64,000 nt of DNA, from NCBI GenBank assembly GCA_022641835.1, contig CP048717.1:62001-126000 (forward strand), given 5' to 3'. The position numbers and the translations under genes were made by a program. Positions 8,826 through 19,152 of the stretch are shown piece after piece (positions within the stretch are counted from its first letter, which is position 1; each line of letters begins with the position of its first letter). A model generated the notes under the pieces. The model was not told the origin of the DNA and did no database searches. It saw nothing but the letters and a program-made list of their open reading frames with translations. This DNA comes from Petasospora fabianii (lineage: Eukaryota > Ascomycota > Saccharomycetes > Phaffomycetales > Wickerhamomycetaceae).

Positions 8826-10472
8826 TCACATATTCTCCATCACCATACCAGGTTGTCCCGGCACAACAGCTTCAATCACTTTACCTGTAACCCTTATCTC
8901 CCTCTCTTCACCAGTTATCACATCAAGACCAACCCTTTCACCAGGCTTAAAAGCAATCACAGTCATTGTCTCAACCTTAGCAAACTGTGGAGCACGCTTT
9001 AAGTTCTGCCAGACATTCTTCACAGTTTCAATCTCATCAAAATTCAACTGTCTGTTCAACACCACCTCCTTGGGCTCTTTCTCCAATCTATGGATTAAAT
9101 GAGTGATGAATGGCATGGCTCGCTTCATATCCTCACCAATCCTCGACTTGATATAGGCGATATCACCAAGCTTATCTTCTTTGATCAGTTCACTAGTGAG
9201 CTCAACATACTGGGTTTGCCATTCAGGAAAACACTTAGCAATATAAATGGTGAGTTTAACAGGTTTCGAAATGTCAATTCCACAATCTATAGTCCCATTA
9301 GTTTCCTTCTTTGTCTTCCTTTGCTTCTTTTTCAACTTCTCACCTTCCAACTCACGAACACAGCGAAGAATATGACGGCAATAGTTTAACGAACCCAAGA
9401 TGGATTGATCAACTGGTTTCGTTGCCCTTGGGAACTTAGCATCCTGAACAGTACTATGATGGCCTAAAACCTCTCTCCAGATGAACTCACTGAAATGTGG
9501 AGTAATAGGAGCCATCAGCAGACACTGAGTCTCAATATACTTCATCACCAGTTCCTTATGCATGGGCATATCCAACGCTTCCCTGTAAAAATCTCTAGCT
9601 GATTGATAGTCAAAGAACCCAGTCTTCAACGCCGCCTTATAGTTCGTCTCTTCAAAGTTTTGATAAGTCTTTTCGATCAACTCATTCATCTCATGATCAA
9701 ACGCCACATCCAAAAATTCGAGCTCACCAGTCCTCAAGAAATCACTCTTCTCCACAACAGTCTCGGCCCACTCCTTAAGCGTATGCAATCTCAATACAGC
9801 CGAATTTGCAGTGGCTTCTTCGAAATTAGCATCAACAAGAGTATCGCCAGCATTGGCAAATGCCATACGACTAGCATCTGCACCAAATTTCTCCACAACT
9901 TCCTTTAATGTCATAAAATTGCCTGTGGATTTGGACATCTTCTTGTTGTTAAGAAGCAAATGGCCATCGACTCGAATACCTTTTGGCCAGAGTTGTGGCT
10001 GAAATATGGCAGTATGAATGTAAATGAAAAAAGTCAAATGGTTGGGGATCAAGTCTTTACCAGAAATTGACACGTCAAGGGGATAGAAATACTCAAACTC
10101 TCTTCTCAAGTGTTGTAATGCCTCTTCTGAGATTTTGGTGGTGAGTGAGGAATATGATTTACGAAGAAAGATATAATCCCATATCTCATCCGTCATCTGT
10201 TCCGGCTTGACTCCATATCGTCCCAGCTCTTTGCCATGGAAATCTGTGTGAAGCAAATGACAAACTGTATAGTACGCCTGATAGATTGTAGAGTCAGATA
10301 AGGACTCCACAAGCAAGGATTCATCCCATGGCAACTTCGTACCCAATCCATATGAACGACACACTGCCCAGTTTTTCAACCACTCCAACACACCTTCAAA
10401 TGCATTCTTGGTCTGTAGTGACATTGTTTCCATCAACTCAAGCGCCTCATGAACCATCGATCTCCATTCCGG

Positions 10473-10627
10473 CTCACCATAATCAACGTACCACTGGTCT
10501 TCAAGAGAAACAATACAAGAATCCCCTGAACGAGAGATAACAACGGACTCTGGCTCAGAGTAGACAAAGGCATCACCAGACTTGATCAAGTCAGCCTTAA
10601 CCTTTGGCTTGGCAACCTCAACCTTCT
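10473..10627 (-). repeat. second near-identical block, matching 15544-15698
   Basis: 155 bp of the paralog nearly identical to CDC60 and equal in length. It is separated from arm A by a 208-bp indel-rich island (230 bp in CDC60). Sequence divergence resumes abruptly after it. Confidence 0.85.
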
Positions 10628-10835
10628 TACACTGACATGGACATGATACTGTGCAAAGCCTCCTTGCAGGCAGCTTCCCCTTGGTAGCCAACTGGACAGA
10701 GTCCTTTGAGATTGATCTTGAGCTGCCACAAGAACTCTCGGCACATGAGTCACCGTACTTCTCGGTCTTGATGATTGAAACAAACTCATGACCTACTTCT
10801 TCAATACCACAGTGCGCTGGCTTGCGCTGAGTCCT

Positions 10836-11953
10836 GAGGTGATGTAGTCATCTGGGGAGTCTGATGGGACACAGGTGACCACACCGGTACCCTTAGTGGC
10901 GAGAACGGTCTCCATAGGAAGGACTCTAAGCTCGTCATACACGGAGAGTGGAGCCTTGATCTTGGAACCAATCAACTTCTTACCGTTGACAGTGGTGGTT
11001 GGCTTGTATGATCCACGCTGTGGGGTGATCTTCTGGTAGGACATGTTCTTGTAGGCACGCTCGGTGGTGATGTAGTACTCCTTACCGTTGTCGAAGATAC
11101 CGTAGTCAATCTTTGGGGAGACGAAACAACATGTCTGACCGTACATGGTCTCTGGTCTGAGGGTAGCAGCAACGAGGTACATTGGCTTGGACTTGTCGAG
11201 AGGCTCAGCGACAGATGGGTCGGCGAACTCGGTGATCTGGATCTTGATACCGGTGTACTCCTGTGGAGTGACACCTTCACCAGACTGTCTATCGTGGTCC
11301 ATACATGGCTGACCATCTTTCTCGGAGTAGATGGTGTATCTCTCACCGAATTTGATTCTACCAATGTCCTTAAGTCTCTGCACCTGCCATCTGACGAACT
11401 GGTCGTAAAATGGGTTCATGTCGGTGGTGATCATCGAACGACGCCAGTCGATACGGGCACCGAACTTGTTACAGTCCTTCTGACAAAGAGGTGGGAAGTA
11501 CTCGAGCCAGTAGTAAGGATCAGCGAATTTGTAGAGGTCCTCCCTCTTGATACCGAGCTGGAGCATAATCTCGAACTGGTACTTACCACGGCCCTGCTTG
11601 GCAGCGGCCTTGGTCTTCTTACCCTTGAACTTACCGTCCTGAGACTGTGGCTTGTTGGCCTCCTTTGGCTTCTCCTCCTCAGCCTCTTCCTCCTCCTCTG
11701 GAACATTGGAGTAGTCCTTACCAAACATCTCGGCCTCACGGACCAACTTGTCGGCACAGGCCTTGATTGGCATACCAGTACAGTGGAAACCCAATGGGAA
11801 AAGGGCACGCTTACCTCTCATTCTTTCGAAACCAACGGAGAACTCAACCTTGGACAAAGTGAAACAGTGACCGGCATGGAGAACACCGTTCATATATGGG
11901 TAGGCCATCGATGACATGAACTTTGGGTACTTCTCGTGGAGCTCTTCTATAGG
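10836..11953 (-). repeat. inverted repeat arm A, near-identical to 14196-15313
   Basis: 1,118 bp in the LeuRS paralog matching an equal-length block in CDC60 in opposite orientation, with only scattered substitutions and no indels seen. The arms are separated by about 2.2 kb containing CDC31. Confidence 0.9.
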
Positions 11954-12067
11954 TGTGTCATCCCCTAATTCCGATAGAGAGGGCGCATCCAGCTCAAACA
12001 CATACTCTTGGGCCCATAATTTCTGATATTTATCCTCAATGGCAATGAGAATATCACGGCGAAGTGT

Positions 12068-12205
12068 CTGAGTGTAGCTGTTAGTAACGTGTGTAGAGAG
12101 ATCATCGTGTGACTGTCAGGAGTGAACACTGAGGGCATCAAGGGGTTGGATCTAGAGGACTCAGATCTCGCCAATGTTGAGGTACGCGGAGGTGAAAAAA
12201 CTCAC
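12068..12205 (-). other. intron of LeuRS paralog
   Basis: Donor GTGAGT after codon 12, branch point TTACTAAC and acceptor CAG (138 nt). Joining gives ...GLEN|TLRRDILIAIE, which aligns with ...LENTSRRDALIEIE of CDC60, so the intron predates the duplication. Confidence 0.85.
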
Positions 12206-12241
12206 GTTCTCTAGACCAGACTTGGCTGGAGAGTCAGTCAT

Positions 12242-12792
12242 ATGGTGGAATGGTCTCTGCTGTCCTTGTGTATGGAAGCTAGCTGTGTGGTTGTAGATGG
12301 AGGAGAGTAGACGCGTTGTTTCTACGATAATAATATTGAGGTTGAGGGCACTATCTCTTGAGTGATCTCAAGCCGATCACCAGCACCTCTTAGAAGGCAT
12401 TAAGCACTCTTAAAGGAAACATGTGATAGCCTGATTGCTCTCTGGGGCAAGAGGTGAAAAGCTGCAAGACGACAACTAACCACTTCCCTCCGTTGGCTAT
12501 CCTGAGAGCTCAGCTCTTCCGATGCGGAGTCCCGAGATCCTCACGTAGACGTTCCCATCTTACTGCATTTTCATGACCCCACAACTCTGGCTTTACTACT
12601 CTTCATGAGAGAATTAACAGTAAGTTCAACGTACATAGTCATTAGTAAAAAGGAGCAACAACAAAACCAAAGAAGACGAGAGGAACGAGGGGCTCCCTCG
12701 GCGCTAGAATACAAAAAGATAACGGCAAATAAGCATCTGAAGCCAGTCCATAAAGATGATAAAGCGGTGATGGTGTGTGAGTGTATGTGTGA
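12242..12792. other. intergenic between LeuRS paralog and CDC31
   Basis: 551 bp with no supported gene. It contains an ACGCGT site at 12311-12316, 70 bp upstream of the paralog start, and an imperfect stem GTGATC/GATCAC near 12361-12379. The remainder is the 3' flank of CDC31. Confidence 0.5.
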
Positions 12793-13433
12793 TCAATTGT
12801 CCGTACAAATGGCAATGAATTCTTCCTCGTTGACTGTTCAAAAGGTAGTTAGTAAGAAGTTTAGAATAAGGTCTTTGAGGCTTGGACGATTACTTACTCT
12901 CACCATCATTATCGAGGTCAAACTCATCAATCATAGCTCTGAGTTCCTCATCTGTGAGGTTTTCTCCAAGCTCCTTGGCCACTCTCCGGAGATTTCTAAG
13001 AGAGATCTTTCCAGTGTTATCATCATCGAAGAGTCTGAATGCACGGCGGATTTCCTCTAATGGGTCTCTATTGAGCACTTTTTCGCCCACTGTTTCAACA
13101 GGTTAGTATTCATGTCTTGTCTTCAATCTCTGCGATCAAACAACATTACTTACTGACAGCGAAGAAGTCTTCGTAGTGCATCTGGTTTCTGTCATCACGA
13201 TCATATTCTCTAATGAGTTCAAGCACCTCCTGTTTCGAGTATTCAAACCCAAGGGCACGAATCGCCACTTTGAGCTCATGATAGTCCAAGTATCCGTCAT
13301 TATTCATATCAAACAAATTGAAGGCCTCGCGGATCTCTTGTTTCTGCTCTTCGAGTAGCTCCTTCTTAAGCTGTGATGGGGCACGCGTCTGCGCGGTGTT
13401 CACGTGCGCTCTGCGCGGCAATGGGAGAGACAT
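12793..13433 (-). CDS. CDC31: centrin, spindle pole body duplication
   Basis: Calcium-binding centrin needed for spindle pole body duplication and nuclear pore function. Three exons (13154-13433, 12898-13089, 12793-12833) join to a 170-residue protein with four EF-hand regions. Loop 1 begins [12 protein letters not shown] and the last is DLDNDGEINEEE. The joined ends [15 protein letters not shown] and [18 protein letters not shown] match yeast Cdc31 closely, which fixes both introns. The basic N-terminal extension is typical of centrins. An ACGCGT box at 13518-13523, 85 bp before the start, fits G1/S expression. It is divergent from CDC60. Confidence 0.95.
12834..12897 (-). other. CDC31 intron 2
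   Basis: 64 nt, donor GTAAGT, branch TTACTAAC, acceptor CAG. Its removal restores the C-terminal IAICTDN end of centrin. Confidence 0.88.
13090..13153 (-). other. CDC31 intron 1
   Basis: 64 nt, donor GTAAGT, branch ATACTAAC, acceptor CAG. Splicing joins FFAV to MGEKVL in the conserved linker between EF-hands 2 and 3. Confidence 0.88.
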
Positions 13434-13990
13434 TTTGAAAGATGAAAGTCGATATTAAGGCAAATGGGTATCGACGACAACGATTGTGTATCGATCAGAG
13501 ACGGATCAGGATGAATAACGCGTGATTGAGGGACAGTCAAATGATCGATCACAGTTAAGAGCGCGTGGAGTAGATGCGCCAACTTTTTCGTGTCAGAGCC
13601 AACTCGCGAACCTGGTAGGCGACACATCAAAGAGCACAATGCCCATCTGTCACCAAAAATGCGGCTAGATAAGGGTCTTCAAAGACCTATTAGCTGGTCT
13701 GGGGTGTGACTTGCTACTAGTTAACGTTGTATGCTGCTAATATCATCAAAAGTTACAAATATTTCACTGTAGTGAAGAAGTAGTAGAGCTATTTGAATGT
13801 TCGATGTGGCCCCTAACACATTACCCGGCACTAAAAGAACCTGAGTCGCTACTGTGAAAAAGGCGCCATCGCACACGAAAGACCGACGTTTACCATCAGA
13901 TGCCCCATATTACCGCCCCATCATTTGCTTCTTCTGTGACTTGAAAACTTGTGTTCCATACACACTCTATAGCTACTGAAAACTGCAGAA
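13434..13990. promoter_or_regulatory. CDC31/CDC60 divergent promoter
   Basis: 557 bp shared by the two divergent genes. It contains ACGCGT at 13518-13523 near CDC31 and a Gcn4-like TGAGTCG near 13843. A perfect Gcn4 core TGAGTCA lies just inside the CDC60 intron at about 14045. Use of these sites is inferred. No other gene is seen. Confidence 0.45.
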
Positions 13991-16900
13991 ATGTCTGAGG
14001 CTAAGACGATCGTCCTCGAGAATGTGAGTGGCTTTGTGATCGCATGAGTCAGCGAACAATTTACTAACATCATATCACCAGACCTCGAGAAGAGATGCCC
14101 TCATCGAGATTGAGCAGAAGTACCAGAAGATCTGGGCCGATGAGAAGGTGTTCGAGCAGAACGCCCCAACCTTAGAGGAGGAGAAGGTTGAGATCCCTAT
14201 CGAAGAGCTCCACGAGAAATACCCAAAGTTCATGTCATCGATGGCCTATCCATACATGAACGGTGTTCTCCACGCCGGTCACTGTTTCACTTTGTCCAAG
14301 GTTGAGTTCTCCGTTGGTTTCGAAAGAATGAGAGGTAAGCGTGCCCTTTTCCCATTGGGTTTCCACTGTACTGGTATGCCAATCAAGGCCTGTGCCGACA
14401 AGTTGGTCCGTGAGGCCGAGATGTTTGGTAAGGACTACTCCAATGTTCCAGAGGAGGAGGAAGAGGTTGAGGAGGAGAAGCCAAAGGAGGCTAACAAGCC
14501 ACAGTCTCAGGACGGTAAGTTCAAGGGTAAGAAGACCAAGGCCGCTGCCAAGCAGGGCCGTGGTAAGTACCAGTTCGAGATTATGCTCCAGCTCGGTATC
14601 AAGAGGGAGGACCTCTACAAATTCGCCGACCCTTACTACTGGCTCGAGTACTTCCCACCTCTTTGTCAGAAGGACTGTGACAAGTTTGGTGCCCGTATCG
14701 ACTGGCGTCGTTCGATGATCACCACCGACATGAACCCATTCTACGACCAGTTCGTCAGATGGCAGGTGCAGAGACTTAAGGACATTGGCAGAATCAAATT
14801 CGGTGAAAGATACACCATCTACTCCGAGAAAGATGGTCAGCCATGTATGGACCACGACAGACAGTCTGGTGAAGGTGTTACTCCACAGGAGTACACCGGT
14901 ATCAAGATCCAGATCACCGAGTTCGCCGACCCATCTGTCGCTGAGCCTCTTGATAAGTCCAAGCCAGTGTACCTCGTTGCTGCTACCCTCAGACCAGAGA
15001 CCATGTACGGTCAGACATGTTGTTTCGTCTCCCCAAAGATTGACTACGGTATCTTCGACAACGGTAAGGAGTACTACATCACCACCGAGCGTGCCTACAA
15101 GAACATGTCCTACCAGAAGATCACCCCACAGCGTGGATCATACAAGCCAACCACCACTGTCAACGGTAAGAAGTTGATTGGTTCCAAGATCAAGGCTCCA
15201 CTCTCCGTGTATGACGAGCTTAGAGTCCTTCCTATGGAGACCGTTCTCGCCACTAAGGGTACCGGTGTGGTAACCTGTGTGCCATCTGACTCCCCAGATG
15301 ACTACATTACCTCCAAGGATCTTCAGCACAAGCCAGAGTACTACGGTATTGAGAAGGAGTGGGTCAAGGAGTTTGTTCCAATCATCAAGACCGAGAAGTA
15401 CGGTGACTCATGTGCCGAGTTCTTGTGTAAGCAGCTCAAGATCCAGTCTCCAAAGGACTCTGTCCAGTTGGCCACTGCCAAGGAGGCTGCCTACAAGGAG
15501 GGCTTCTACAACGGTATCATGTCCATCGGCCAGTACAAGGGTGAGAAGGTTGAGGTTGCCAAGCCAAAGGTTAAGGCTGACTTGATCAAGTCTGGTGATG
15601 CCTTTGTCTACTCTGAGCCAGAGTCCGTTGTTATCTCTCGTTCAGGTGATTCTTGTATTGTTTCTCTTGAAGACCAGTGGTACGTTGACTACGGTGAGGA
15701 GGAATGGAAGTCTCAGGCTGTTGAGGCTCTGGAAAACATGAACACTTTCACCTCTGAAACCAAGAATGCCTTTGAGGGTGTCTTGGACTGGTTGAAGAAC
15801 TGGGCCGTATGTCGTACTTACGGTTTGGGTACCAAGTTGCCATGGGATGAGAAGTACCTTGTTGAGTCCCTTTCTGACTCTACCATCTACCAGGCCTACT
15901 ACACCATCTGCCACTTGTTGCACACTGACTACTATGGTAAGGAACTTGGTAAGTATGGTATCAAGCCTGAGCAGATGACTAGTGACGTCTTTGACTACAT
16001 CTTCCTGAGAAAGGATGACATCAAGACTGATATTCCAGTTGAGGCTCTTCAAGTTTTGAGAAGAGAGTTTGAGTACTTCTATCCATTGGATGTCTCTATC
16101 TCTGGTAAGGACTTGATTCCAAACCACTTGACCTTCTTCATCTACACACACACTGCTATCTTCCCAAAGAAGTTCTGGCCAGGTGGTATCCGTGTCAACG
16201 GTCACTTGCTCCTCAATAACAACAAGATGTCCAAGTCTACCGGTAACTTTATGACTTTGGAGCAGGTTGTTGAGAAGTTTGGTGCCGATGCCTCTCGTAT
16301 CGCTTTGGCTGATGCTGGTGACACCGTTGAGGACGCTAACTTTGAGGAGTCCAGTGCTAACGCTGCTATCCTGCGTTTGACCACTTTGAAGGAGTGGGCT
16401 GAGGATGCCGTCAAGAAGATTGACACCTTCAGATCTGGTGAGTACAACTTCTTCGACTCTGCCTTCGAGAACGAGTTGAACCAGTTGATCGAGGAGACTT
16501 ACACTCACTACGACCAGACCAACTACAAGGCCGCTTTGAAGACTGGTTTGTTCGACTACCAGACCGCTCGTGACTACTACCGTGAGGCTTCTACCTCTAT
16601 GCACAAGGACTTGGTCCTCCGTTACATTGAGACACAAGCTTTGTTGTTGACTCCAGTGGCTCCTCACTTTGGTGAGTACATCTGGAGAGAGGTTTTGGGT
16701 AACAAGACCACTGTCCAGGATGCCAAGTTCCCAAGAGCTTCCAAGCCAGTTGATCTCTCTATCTCTGAGTCCTTGGAGTACATCCGTTCCTTGTCTCGTT
16801 CCATTCGTGAGACTGAGGGTTCCTTGTTGAAGAAGAAGAAGGGTGGTAAGCCAGCTGACCTTGATCAGTCCAAGCCGGCCAAGTTGACCATCTTCATCTC

Positions 16901-17312
16901 TGAGTCCTTCCCAGAATGGCAGAACAACTACATCGAGTTGGTTCGCCAGTTGTTCGAGAAGCAGACTCTGGATGACAACAAGGTTATCAAGGAGGCTGTT
17001 GGTAAGGACATGAAGCGCGCTATGCCATTTATCTCTAACTTGAAGGTCCGTTTGACTAAGGAGTCACCATCCGTTGTCTTCAACAGAGAGTTGAACTTCT
17101 CCGAGGTTGATACCGTCAAGACTGCCATTGATAACATCAAGCGTGCTGCTTCTGCCATCAAGGTTGAGGAGATCCAAGTCATTGCCTTCCAGAACGGTGC
17201 CAAGGTTGGTAAGGATGTCTCCACTGGTGAGGAGGTTCCAATCACTATCACTGGTAAGATTATCGACTCTGCCGTCCCAGGTCAGCCAGGTTTGTTGATG
17301 GAGAATATCTAA
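13991..17312 (+). CDS. CDC60: cytosolic leucyl-tRNA synthetase
   Basis: Class I synthetase that charges tRNA-Leu in the cytosol. Exon 1 (13991-14023) and exon 2 (14082-17312) give 1,087 residues, close to the 1,090 of S. cerevisiae Cdc60. The signature HAGH is at 75-78 and KMSKS begins at K726. The central part carries the CP1 editing domain. An acidic/basic eukaryotic insert (EEEEEVEEEKPK, then KKTKAAAK) follows the first motif. Codon use is strongly biased toward AAG, GGT and TTG, as in highly expressed genes. The start lies before the intron; exon 2 alone would lack the conserved SRRDALIEIEQKYQ helix. It shares a near-identical inverted block with the broken paralog at 8.8-12.2 kb. Confidence 0.97.
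14024..14081 (+). other. CDC60 intron
   Basis: 58 nt, donor GTGAGT after codon 11, branch TTACTAAC at 14061-14068, acceptor CAG. It contains a TGAGTCA Gcn4 core. The position is conserved in the paralog. Confidence 0.9.
14196..15313 (+). repeat. inverted repeat arm B, near-identical to 10836-11953
   Basis: 1,118 bp inside CDC60 pairing with arm A. Equal length without indels in both copies, and shared codon choice typical of CDC60, point to CDC60 as the conversion donor. Confidence 0.9.
15544..15698 (+). repeat. partner of the block at 10473-10627
   Basis: 155 bp of CDC60 nearly identical to the paralog in inverted orientation. Outside it, toward the 3' end, the two genes differ at roughly one residue in three. 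Confidence 0.85.
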
Positions 17313-17707
17313 GCCTGCTTCTGGTGGTTTGTCCTCTTGCTGCTCGACTGACATTTTGTCCTTTTGTCTTTTTGAAAACGTTCTCCCCATGTCCTTGGTG
17401 CTATCGGTACATATGAGTTAGAGGGGTCATTGGGGATGAAAAATAATTCTGTGTATACATTTGAAACTCATCATATCTGCTTGAAAAGACTAGCTGTAGA
17501 AAACCCTCACTCATCGCGTGGAGTTCCGGGTTGGCGGGCGTGATGAGATTATTCTAAGAGTGCCCTTACCATGTGAAATAAACCTGGACATCTCGAGGTT
17601 TTTTTCCAGCGCGCGCCGACTCGACCATGAAAAATCAATGGGGAGGTTATTGATCACTTCAAAACTACAAATCGAATAGTTTAAATCACCCATAAACTCA
17701 GGTCGAA
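17313..17707. other. intergenic CDC60-MRPL40
   Basis: 395 bp with no gene. CTCATCGC at 17511-17518 is the complement of the PAC element GCGATGAG, and an AT-rich TGAAAAATC lies near 17627. Both are candidate promoter parts of MRPL40. Confidence 0.4.
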
Positions 17708-18607
17708 ATGTCATATCTCTCAAAGGCCGGATCCCGTTTCCGTCTTGATTACAAGCGTGTGCCGAAGCACCGTTTGCCATACTTCCTGAAGTTGCAGAAC
17801 GAGACACAGCCAGCGTTCATCCGTTCACAGATGGAGGTTGACCTACAACAAGATGGTAGTGTTTCAGAAGACCCAAAGAAATTGAAATACCTCGTTGGAG
17901 ACCGTGTGCTGATTGTTAAGGGACCAAAGACAGGAAACATTTGCAAAGTGAGTCGTCATGTTGAGTATGGTGGTTACATCTTGGATGAGAATGGACCATC
18001 CACCACAGTCGTCGTGCCGAAGCAATTCTGGACAGAGGGACAAAAGAGTCACGTTGTCACTTTCCCAAAGGCTGTTCCAGAGGAAAACATTAGACTCGTT
18101 GCTGAGATTGAAGATGAAAAGACACAACAAGTGAAGACTGTTGCCGTTGACAACCTTGAATTCAAGGGCGAGTACTTCGATGAGGATTACAAGAAGTTGA
18201 TGCCATACCGTTCTGTTTTCGGTGATTCCGAGCTTGTTATCCCATGGCCAAGACCAGATCCAGTGGAAGATGGTCCACTAAGTACGGAAGTTGGTACAGT
18301 ACGTGAAAGAACACACTTTGTCCAGAGTCTTTGGAAGGATGATATCCCAGCCGATGCTATGGATAGTATCAGAAACCCTCATTCCAAGTGGAGACGTGGT
18401 AAGCTTACAAAGACTGAGGTTAAGAAGCTCACTCCACCAGAGATGCCACTCACAGAGACGAAGAAGGCTTACCTGTCGGAGAGAAGCGAGAAGAAGAAGT
18501 TGCCAAAGTCAAACATGACGGAAGAGATGAAGGCCTTCTTGGGAAAGAAGATCCGCGAGCACGAGGAGTGGAAGAAGGAGGAGCTGTTGAGATTGCAGAA
18601 GCTCTGA
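17708..18607 (+). CDS. MRPL40: mitochondrial large-subunit ribosomal protein uL24m
   Basis: Component of the 54S mitochondrial ribosomal subunit, bacterial L24 family. The 299-residue product has the KOW motif YLVGDRVLIVKGPKTGNICKV, followed by the family phrases ILDENGPS, VPKQFWTEGQ, DYKKLMPYR and IPWPRPDP. These and the basic C-terminal helix match yeast Mrpl40 (297 residues). The basic N-terminus could serve as the mitochondrial targeting signal. Confidence 0.94.
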   Translation: MSYLSKAGSRFRLDYKRVPKHRLPYFLKLQNETQPAFIRSQMEVDLQQDGSVSEDPKKLKYLVGDRVLIVKGPKTGNICKVSRHVEYGGYILDENGPSTTVVVPKQFWTEGQKSHVVTFPKAVPEENIRLVAEIEDEKTQQVKTVAVDNLEFKGEYFDEDYKKLMPYRSVFGDSELVIPWPRPDPVEDGPLSTEVGTVRERTHFVQSLWKDDIPADAMDSIRNPHSKWRRGKLTKTEVKKLTPPEMPLTETKKAYLSERSEKKKLPKSNMTEEMKAFLGKKIREHEEWKKEELLRLQKL

Positions 18608-19152
18608 TTACGACGCACAAGATACAGATAAGCGAAGGGAAGGAATGCATGTACCCTTCGATCATGTACATACTACATCCATTGGACGACGATTACACGA
18701 GCCAAAACGACTGGTGATTTGTAGACTTACTAAAACTCAAACTCTTGAAACCTAAAATATTCCGTAGCTTCCAAACCAAAGCAGCACCATCTAAAAGAGG
18801 AAGCACAACACGAGAAGCATCGTTACGTAAGTTGTAGGGCTTGGATTACAGTAAGTTCGCGAAAATTCCCTAAGTTGTCAACATCACCAGTTTGGTAACG
18901 AGCCCGATGGCCTAAACATTACTGGACATTCTCCTTTTACCGCCCTATCCATCCCACTTGCTTCTACCTTTGATTCACTTTCTCTTGTCTCTTAAATAGC
19001 TCACTCATCCAAACACTGCTTTTGCTCAGCGCTGCTCCCGCCCCCAGTGCCGTCACCGCCGCCTTCACAGTCACTACTCTCCCAGACAGCGCCTAGATCA
19101 TCGCCATCACAACCACAGTCACACCCCGCCACAGCATAGTCCAGCATTTACA
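18608..19152. other. promoter region of the KIN4-like gene
   Basis: 545 bp without a supported gene. The last 200 bp are C/T-rich with long pyrimidine runs, as in many yeast leaders. No clear TATA box was recognised. Confidence 0.45.

Larger units (their letters stand above)
8826..12241 (-). pseudogene. second cytosolic leucyl-tRNA synthetase, disrupted
   Basis: Paralog of CDC60, head to head with it. It has its own start (MTDSPAKSGLEN), an intron at the same place (12068-12205) and its own N-terminus (to about 11954). From 11953 to 10836 it is almost identical to CDC60, with three residue differences in about 370 codons, and includes the HAGH signature. From 10835 to 10628 it is scrambled by roughly ten small indels, net 22 nt shorter than CDC60, so the frame is lost and a stop follows. 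From 10627 to 10473 it again matches CDC60. The remaining frame to 8826 is open, clearly diverged (about two thirds identical by eye), and keeps KMSKS and the C-terminal domain. It reads as an old duplicate overwritten by gene conversion and then, or thereby, broken. An assembly artefact in a near-identical repeat remains possible. Confidence 0.85.

Noticed and set aside
11294-11914. 206-residue open frame antisense to the LeuRS paralog, with a near-identical counterpart antisense to CDC60 (14235-14855)
   Set aside because: It exists in both copies only because the LeuRS block is duplicated; it mirrors the sense codon bias and resembles nothing known.
12605-13060. 151-residue plus-strand frame overlapping CDC31
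   Set aside because: It runs across CDC31 exons and introns on the opposite strand, and the spliced centrin explains the sequence.
15642-16667. 341-residue open frame antisense to CDC60
   Set aside because: Strong codon bias on the sense strand removes stops on the antisense strand; composition is Leu/Val/Ser-rich and unlike a real protein.
13991-17312. CUG read as serine
   Set aside because: CTG occurs at family-conserved leucines in CDC60 (AILRL) and RPT5 (FALAKEK), favouring the standard code.
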